Position numbers and translations under genes: made by a program. The notes below the pieces were generated by a model. The model was not told the origin of the DNA, did not search any database, and saw only the letters and a program-made list of their open reading frames with translations. DNA of 64,000 bases, from assembly GCA_951799405.1 (NCBI GenBank), contig OX637350.1, positions 8,913,852 through 8,977,851 on the forward strand. Direction: 5' to 3'. The DNA is from Agapetus fuscipes (lineage: Eukaryota; Arthropoda; Insecta; Trichoptera; Glossosomatidae). This document shows positions 58,508-64,000 of the stretch, in pieces (the stretch's first letter is position 1; each line of letters starts with the position of its first letter).

Positions 58508-59060
58508 ATCAGATATTTTCTTGTTGTACTTTGAACCATTATTTTATATTTTGAAACATTACTTTCATGGCCTTTATTTGAAAAGAAAAAAGAAAAACAT
58601 GCCAATATTTGGGCTATTTGATAATGCTGTCTGTTAATTTTATTTTTGGAAAATAATGATGAATAAATTTATTTGGACGTTATGTCTTCCACATTTAACT
58701 AAGATGTATAATTTGAATGTAGACAAAACAAAGCGAAAACATTGTCGTTATAAAAAAAAACATTAAAGACAGTTTTGTTGAACCGTACTATATTTTTTAA
58801 TAAATTGTTATAGACAACAAATTGATTGAACTAATGGAAAGTACATATTTGTTGATATTTTGACAAAGGAGTCTTTTAATAGTATTTTTTGGACAGCAAT
58901 GATACATGTAAGAGTAGTTTGTTGTTGTGTGTTGTTATCGGTAGTTGTTGTGGCGATCTGGGGTGGTGTGGTGGTGAGAGGTGGTGAGGGGGTGGGGCGA
59001 GCGGCCGCCCTCAGAGGCGCGTGGCGCGGCACCGGCAGCGCGCGCCCCCGCCCCCGCCCG

Positions 59061-62000
59061 TCAGTGTTTGTACTCGGGGAAGCGAGCGGGCGTGGGGCCC
59101 GCCTCCGCCCCGGACAAGGAGGACGACGGGGCCGTGTCGTCCGAGTCTGAGGGCGGTCTCCTGCTGGCGAGGGGCGGCAGGGTGGCGCCCACCCCCGCGC
59201 CCGCCCCCGCCACCACCGTGACGTCCTCCATGCCCGAGCTGCTGGAGGGCGGCGACGGGAAGTACTCGCGCCGCGCCGCCCCCGCCGGGAGGGCGTCTTC
59301 ACTCGCCCACCGGGCTAACTGTTGTTGAGCTTGAATAAATTCATCACTAGAAAATGACAAGAAAAACAAACGGTACTCGGCGGGGCCGGCTGCCTGCCCT
59401 TGCTCTCCTACACGCAGACAGCTCACCTAAATCTAAATCTCAGTTGCAAAGATATATAGCATTTGAAATTCATATTAATGCATTCCCACAAACAGACAGG
59501 TATAATTAAAGATTTTAAATTATGATTACGGTNNNNNNNNNNNNNNNNNNNNNNNNNNNNNNNNNNNNNNNNNNNNNNNNNNNNNNNNNNNNNNNNNNNN
59601 NNNNNNNNNNNNNNNNNNNNNNNNNNNNNNNNNNNNNNNNNNNNNNNNNNNNNNNNNNNNNNNNNNNNNNNNNNNNNNNNNNNNNNNNNNNNNNNNNNNN
59701 NNNNNNNNNNNNNNNNNNNNNNNNNNNNNNNNTCTTGTAAAGTCTTCCTTAGAATTTCTTCACTTAATAAGCTACTGCTCCCCGAAGGAGTTGCATTGGA
59801 TCCTCTATGTGACGCTGCGTTGCGGAGAGCTTCTAGGATGTCTTCGTGGTATCCATTTAGACTCTTCAAAGTTCTCTCCACTTCGGAGATGGAGGTCCCT
59901 CCTCCCATCATCTCGGGACCCATGTTGCTGTCGGACTGCGACATGATGTCCAGGTTGTCTGACTGGGAGTCGTCCCCCCACTTCTCCTTGCCATCTGCTA
60001 TGCCGTAGCCGCCGTGTTTTTTCAAAATACCCTTTTCCGGAAGCTTTCCTAAACTATTGGGAGGCACGTCTATAAAAGTTACTGTGTCGTCTTCTCCTGA
60101 AAACAATTTTCAACCTTAATTGAAGTCTGATAAAAGTTATAAGTAATAAGCTAGCATCAAACGAAAATGAAATATTATATTATTTTATATTGAAAACAGA
60201 ACACAAACAAAGTTAAGTAAAATTGTAAGTTTAAGCTGGAATTACGTTCGTTTAACATATTTACAATTATAATAACTACACAGTATGGTACTTTTCTTTT
60301 GAATTCTTCTTAACTTCTTTCTTAACTTTTCGGATATGTGGAGATGATATTCGGAATTCAGATGTTAAATTCCTCCTCAGTCATCGTGCAGAGAGTGTTT
60401 CCTGAAGACGTTGGCTACGTCTCCAACGGAAAATCGAGAATGATATAAGTTCTCCCATAATTGTTCGTTTAATATCCGAAAAGTTTAATTACCTATCAGT
60501 GTAGTTATTATAATAAATAGTAAGTAAGTTAATGAAGAGAGAATTCTGCGGCTAATTTATTAATATGATGATAATTCATGACAACATGTAATGTGTATCA
60601 CCTGAATGACACGGATCTTCTTCGCTGCCAGAACCGACGCCCAGTCTCTTCGTAGGATGCATTTTGTGATCCCTGTTAAGTTTAATAAATCGTTTAATCA
60701 AGTGCAAAGAAATAAAGTAATATAAGTAAATCGTATTTATGTTTGCGTACCTTTATGAATATTGAAAAAATATGTTTGTTTTGAAAAAACATGGCAATGT
60801 GAAACATTTATTAATTGAATCCAATAGTTCCAATCTATGTTGAAATTCATGCTTATATAAAAGCGCTTTTACCTGCAGTTCAGATTGTATAAAAGCTTTG
60901 TACAAATTCTAATGCAATGTATGAGAACTTCAATGACAATAAGTATATCGAGATCGGTTCGGTTTGCAAGCTTGAAGCGGATCGGTACAACCATGATCAT
61001 CAAGTAAAGGTACCAATAGTCACTAAGAATAAAAACATGAGGAAACTGGTAATCTAGTCAATAATAAATATCATCTACTAGCAAGCGAGTCAATTATAAC
61101 CCAAGACCAAAAAACAACAAAATGATTTAATAATATCAATGTAAGAATGATCAAGCGATTTTTTTGAAATGATAATTCAAAAATGATCTATGAAATTTCC
61201 CTTTTCAATCATTAAAACAATCGACTTATTTTTTGTTCAATTGCAAATTTGTATTAACTCGCATATTAGTATGTTGTCGAAGAGCTTTTGTCAGGTGTCG
61301 TCAACTTACTGAAATCTCGAAGAGTTGGCCCCCGGTCCCATATGGTTGGCGTGCCCTGGCCTGAACAAGACACGTTGCGAGTCCCCACGGCTGCGTATAA
61401 AATTTTACCAAAATACCATAAAAACAAAACTCCAATTGTAAGTCTTACAAAAACTTAATTTGTAAAATTTCCTCTTTCAAGTTTTTCCAAATTTATTTTC
61501 TTTTAATTAGATTTTTTCGGCAATAAGAAATGAATGATTTGTGAAAGAAAATACAAGCTACGGCGAAAAAATAGCTAAGAAAATGTGCTGATTTTTTGCT
61601 AATGATTCATCATCGTTGATAAATTACGATGATTAGGTATAATGAAAACAGGCAAAGCCAAGGATTGAAAAAAATATTAACCTAATTAATTATTTTCAGC
61701 CTTTTTGAACAAAGCAAAAAAACTAACTATTCTACCATGTTCTAAGAGAGTTTTTTTTGTACCTTTAATCTGAGGACTTTTAAAAAAACAATATAATAAT
61801 GAGCATGATTTTAGTAAATTTTAATTAAACCTTTGAACATTTTAATTTAAAAAAAAAATTAACTAATACATAGGTAGGTGACAATAATCGTAGGTCTAAT
61901 ACATATTTTTCAATCCTTATACATTTAATACAAAGAGAAAAAAGTGCATTTGTGAGAAATATTTATTTGTACTTACACATTACATTGTCAGTGTAAATGA

Positions 62001-63050
62001 TGATACGAATAAAAATAATGCAAAATGTCAAATTCAAAATGCATGACATAATGTTCACACAAAATAGTATCAGAACTACAATGCACGATGGTGATTCAGG
62101 GGGAAAATGTATTAAATACATAAAATTGCCAAATTATACATTACATGCAACATTAACAAATAACAATTCAAAAGTGATGTAACAAAAATAAGGGTAAGTT
62201 TGATTGCCGTGATGTGCTTCAATATATTTTGTCAAAATCTCTCGGATTGCCAATTGATATTTTTGATTACTTGTTTAAAAAAAAATCAACTCTTCCAAAA
62301 AAATAAATTATGTTGATTTTAAATAAATAAGTAACAAGATAAACTACATCATTTCAAGTAATCATATTTTATTGAATATAAGGCCCACTAGGACCCCCTT
62401 TATAGGTTTCAGTATTTTTGAAACCTTGAACAATTTTTCTTCTTCAAATTTACTTTATTTTTCAAATTATTGATTAATAGACCTAAAAAGTAAACAAATC
62501 ATTTAATTATGTACGTGCATATATGATTTTTTAAGGTCTAAGTAAAGTGCGTACTAAAAAATCTACGAGTTAAAATTTTCCAAAACGCACTAATTCACTA
62601 TGAAATGAACGTATGTGACAAGGCTAAGTAAAAAACTATTGAAACTCAGAAAATAGTAAACCGAATCTGTATTCATTCATAGAAGAAAAAAATATGTTTT
62701 GCAGAGATGCAAATAGAAACATTACAATTAAAAGATTGCTAAGGTTGTATTTATTTGAAAATATATGATAAGAAATGTTTAAATTTTGAGGGATGGAAAT
62801 CAGGCAAGCTCAGGTAAGCATTGACTAGACACTAGAGTAGCTAAGATGCGTCTAGAGCCTCTGCAGGTCGCTGTTTTGGGTTGCGTCTCACCTGAAAGAA
62901 GATGGGCTGATGAAGGAGTGCATCTTCGAGCCGTCCACAGAATGGATGTCGTCTTGGGAGTGGTTGGAGCCGGTGGAACCTCCAGGAAAACTCTTGACAA
63001 TCGGCTTCTTTACGTAAGGCGGGTCGTACTTCATTGTAGAACTCTTCCTT
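59061..63050 (-). CDS. 3' part of an unidentified gene encoding a Ser/Gly-rich, probably cytoplasmic tail
   Basis: Exons on the minus strand are 63050-62892, 61390-61310, 60672-60602, 60096 into the gap (last readable base 59733), and 59346-59061 with the stop at 59061. The sequenced junctions are GT-AG and phases agree. Peptide landmarks in order: KYDPPYVKKPIVKSFPGG, RGDSQRVLFRPGHANHMG, HKMHPTKRLGVGSGSEED, DDTVTFIDVPPNSLGKLP, KGILKKHGGYG, ISEVERTLKSLNGYHEDI, LEALRNAASHRG, then after the gap DEFIQAQQQLARWASED and a GC-rich Ala/Pro/Ser tail ending FPEYKH. It is low complexity with a short helical segment (VERTL...LRNAA). No membrane segment is seen; the gene continues to the right. An atypical-cadherin (Dachsous-like) intracellular region is my best guess, at low confidence. 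Confidence 0.7.
59436..59515 (-). repeat. DR240 tail fragment beside the gap
   Basis: AAATCTCAGTTGCAAAGATA and CATTCCCACAAACAGACAGG. The rest of the element may lie in the N block, which could explain why assembly failed here. Confidence 0.65.
59533..59732. other. Assembly gap (200 N)
   Basis: Exactly 200 N, a conventional placeholder length. It hides the 3' end of one coding exon and part of an intron, and possibly another exon. Confidence 0.99.
60266..60515. repeat. Diverged relative of the 3021 palindrome, with the same hammerhead-like centre
   Basis: Outer arms ATTATAATAACTACAC and GTGTAGTTATTATAAT, inner arms AACTTTTCGGATAT and ATATCCGAAAAGTT. The centre is CTGAAGA (60402-60408), GTTGG (60410-60414) pairing with CCAAC (60423-60427), then GGAAAATCGAGAATGAT. 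In an intron of the minus-strand gene. Confidence 0.75.
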
Positions 63051-63520
63051 CTGGTTGAAAGATTGGATAACGGAATAAAAGAAAAAAAACAGGCGTCCGG
63101 GAAGCGAACCAATAATCAGTGTGTAAAAAGAGATGAGGAGACCAAAAATGAGGAAATGAACAAAAAAGAGAAAGACCGGTCCATAATTAATCTTTTTTGT
63201 TGTGGTATATTTCATGTAAGAAAGTTAGTAATTTGAATACTTACCCTTCTGGCCAAAAAAATATGTTGTTACTCAAAGTAAGGGCAATTGTGTTTGAATA
63301 TTTGGTCGGACTCAAAAGTCTGTGAATGTGTTTGGTGTAGAGTGATTTGGCCTAATATTTAAAAGGATCATAATATTATGTGAGATGAAGTGTAACAAGT
63401 TAAGGCGCCTTATAAACCCAAATATGCCGTTTTTGTTTCTTACACTTTATGGTCTTAGCAAAATAGTAACCGTAATGAAAAAAATCAAGCATGGTTATTA
63501 ATTTTTTATCTTAATTATAA

Positions 63521-63838
63521 AGTTTGAAAAAAATATATAACTTAAGAATTGCCACCACAAAAAAATATTTAAAAAAAACTCGTTTTTTTCACATTTTAAG
63601 CGTTTTTTTCGTGTGTGCTGTATGTTGTCAATAGTTTTTGAGTAAATATGGAAAAACTGAAACTACTCAATGAATTAAATTTTGATTAAATCAAAGAACA
63701 CAGTTTTTCCATATTTACTCAAAAACTATTGACAACATACAGCACACACGAAAAAAACGCTTAAAATGTGAAAACAACGCGTTTTTGTAAATATTTTTTT
63801 GTGGTGGCAATTCTTAAGTTATATATTTTTTTCAAACT
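63521..63838. mobile_element. Foldback element, about 139-bp arms
   Basis: Left arm 63521-63659 and right arm 63701-63838 are inverted copies with few differences: AGTTTGAAAAAAATATATAA, TTGCCACCACAAAAAAATAT, GTGTGTGCTGTATGTTGTCA, TTTTTGAGTAAATATGG. The loop is 41 bp. Confidence 0.88.
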
Positions 63839-63889
63839 TTTTTTCAAACAAAAACTATTGACAGTATAAAACAATGTTAAGTAACGGCG

Positions 63890-64000
63890 CTAAACAATGT
63901 ATGGTTCTGTAATTAAAAAGAAAAAAAATGTTTCCAAATTACAGCACACACGAAAAAAACGCTACAATGTGAAAAAAACATGTTTTTTTAAATATTTTTT
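63890..64000. mobile_element. Partial copy of the 63521 foldback element, running off the window
   Basis: TTACAGCACACACGAAAAAAACG, AATGTGAAAAAAAC and TTTTTAAATATTTTTT repeat the right-arm order, directly beside the full element. Confidence 0.6.

Noticed and set aside
58860..59328. Long plus-strand frames over the GC-rich region
   Set aside because: They are shadows of the minus-strand last exon. The Arg/Pro/Ala composition follows from GC-rich sequence, and only the minus-strand frame continues the splice phase of the upstream exons.
59522..59740. Open frame across the N block
   Set aside because: It consists almost entirely of N and carries no information.

Overview
The window looks like nuclear DNA of a moth or butterfly (Lepidoptera). 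It is AT-rich, its introns are packed with tRNA-derived SINEs, MITEs and 5'-truncated LINEs, and its recognisable genes are animal genes with spliceosomal GT-AG introns. The order-level call rests on overall character and repeat style, not on a diagnostic marker. A 200-N block at 59533-59732 shows this is a scaffold with a sizing gap.

Three protein genes can be read with confidence. (1) 2489-7149, minus strand: a complete six-exon MyD88, the adaptor of Toll/IL-1 signalling, with death domain, TIR domain and a long C-terminal tail. (2) 38889-45879, plus strand: a six-exon adhesion-class GPCR of about 1178 residues. It has a signal peptide, two C-type-lectin-like modules, an Ig/SEA-like segment, a Thr-rich stalk, a GAIN domain with GPS site, and seven membrane segments. 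(3) 50234-51595, plus strand: an intronless DNAAF3, a dynein arm preassembly factor. (4) At the right edge, minus strand, is the 3' part of a fourth gene (59061-63050, at least five exons). It encodes a disordered, Ser/Gly-rich region resembling a receptor or cadherin cytoplasmic tail, and its last exons flank the N gap. Possible orphan exons lie at 27866-28057, 36408-36746 and 52349-52483.

The rest is largely mobile DNA. The dominant element is a dispersed repeat of about 240 bp, called DR240 here, with about 25 separate copies in both orientations. It ends in a TTAGA/TATAGATTA-type tail. Downstream of the GPCR gene it has become a tandem array of about 405-bp units (46240-48125). Three tRNA-derived SINE families (A, B, C) are present. 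So are a hAT MITE with an exact 8-bp target duplication, two GGGGC-ended MITEs and one nested MITE with 3-bp duplications, several foldback elements, and LINE remnants including a 500-codon reverse transcriptase.

The least conventional signal is an 81-bp-arm perfect palindrome in the last MyD88 intron. Its 57-bp centre resembles a hammerhead-ribozyme core (CTGANGA, stem, GAAA). A diverged relative in an intron of the right-hand gene carries paired base changes in the same stem. The genes show no functional linkage to each other: innate immunity, a surface receptor, cilia/sperm motility, and a probable adhesion or receptor tail.
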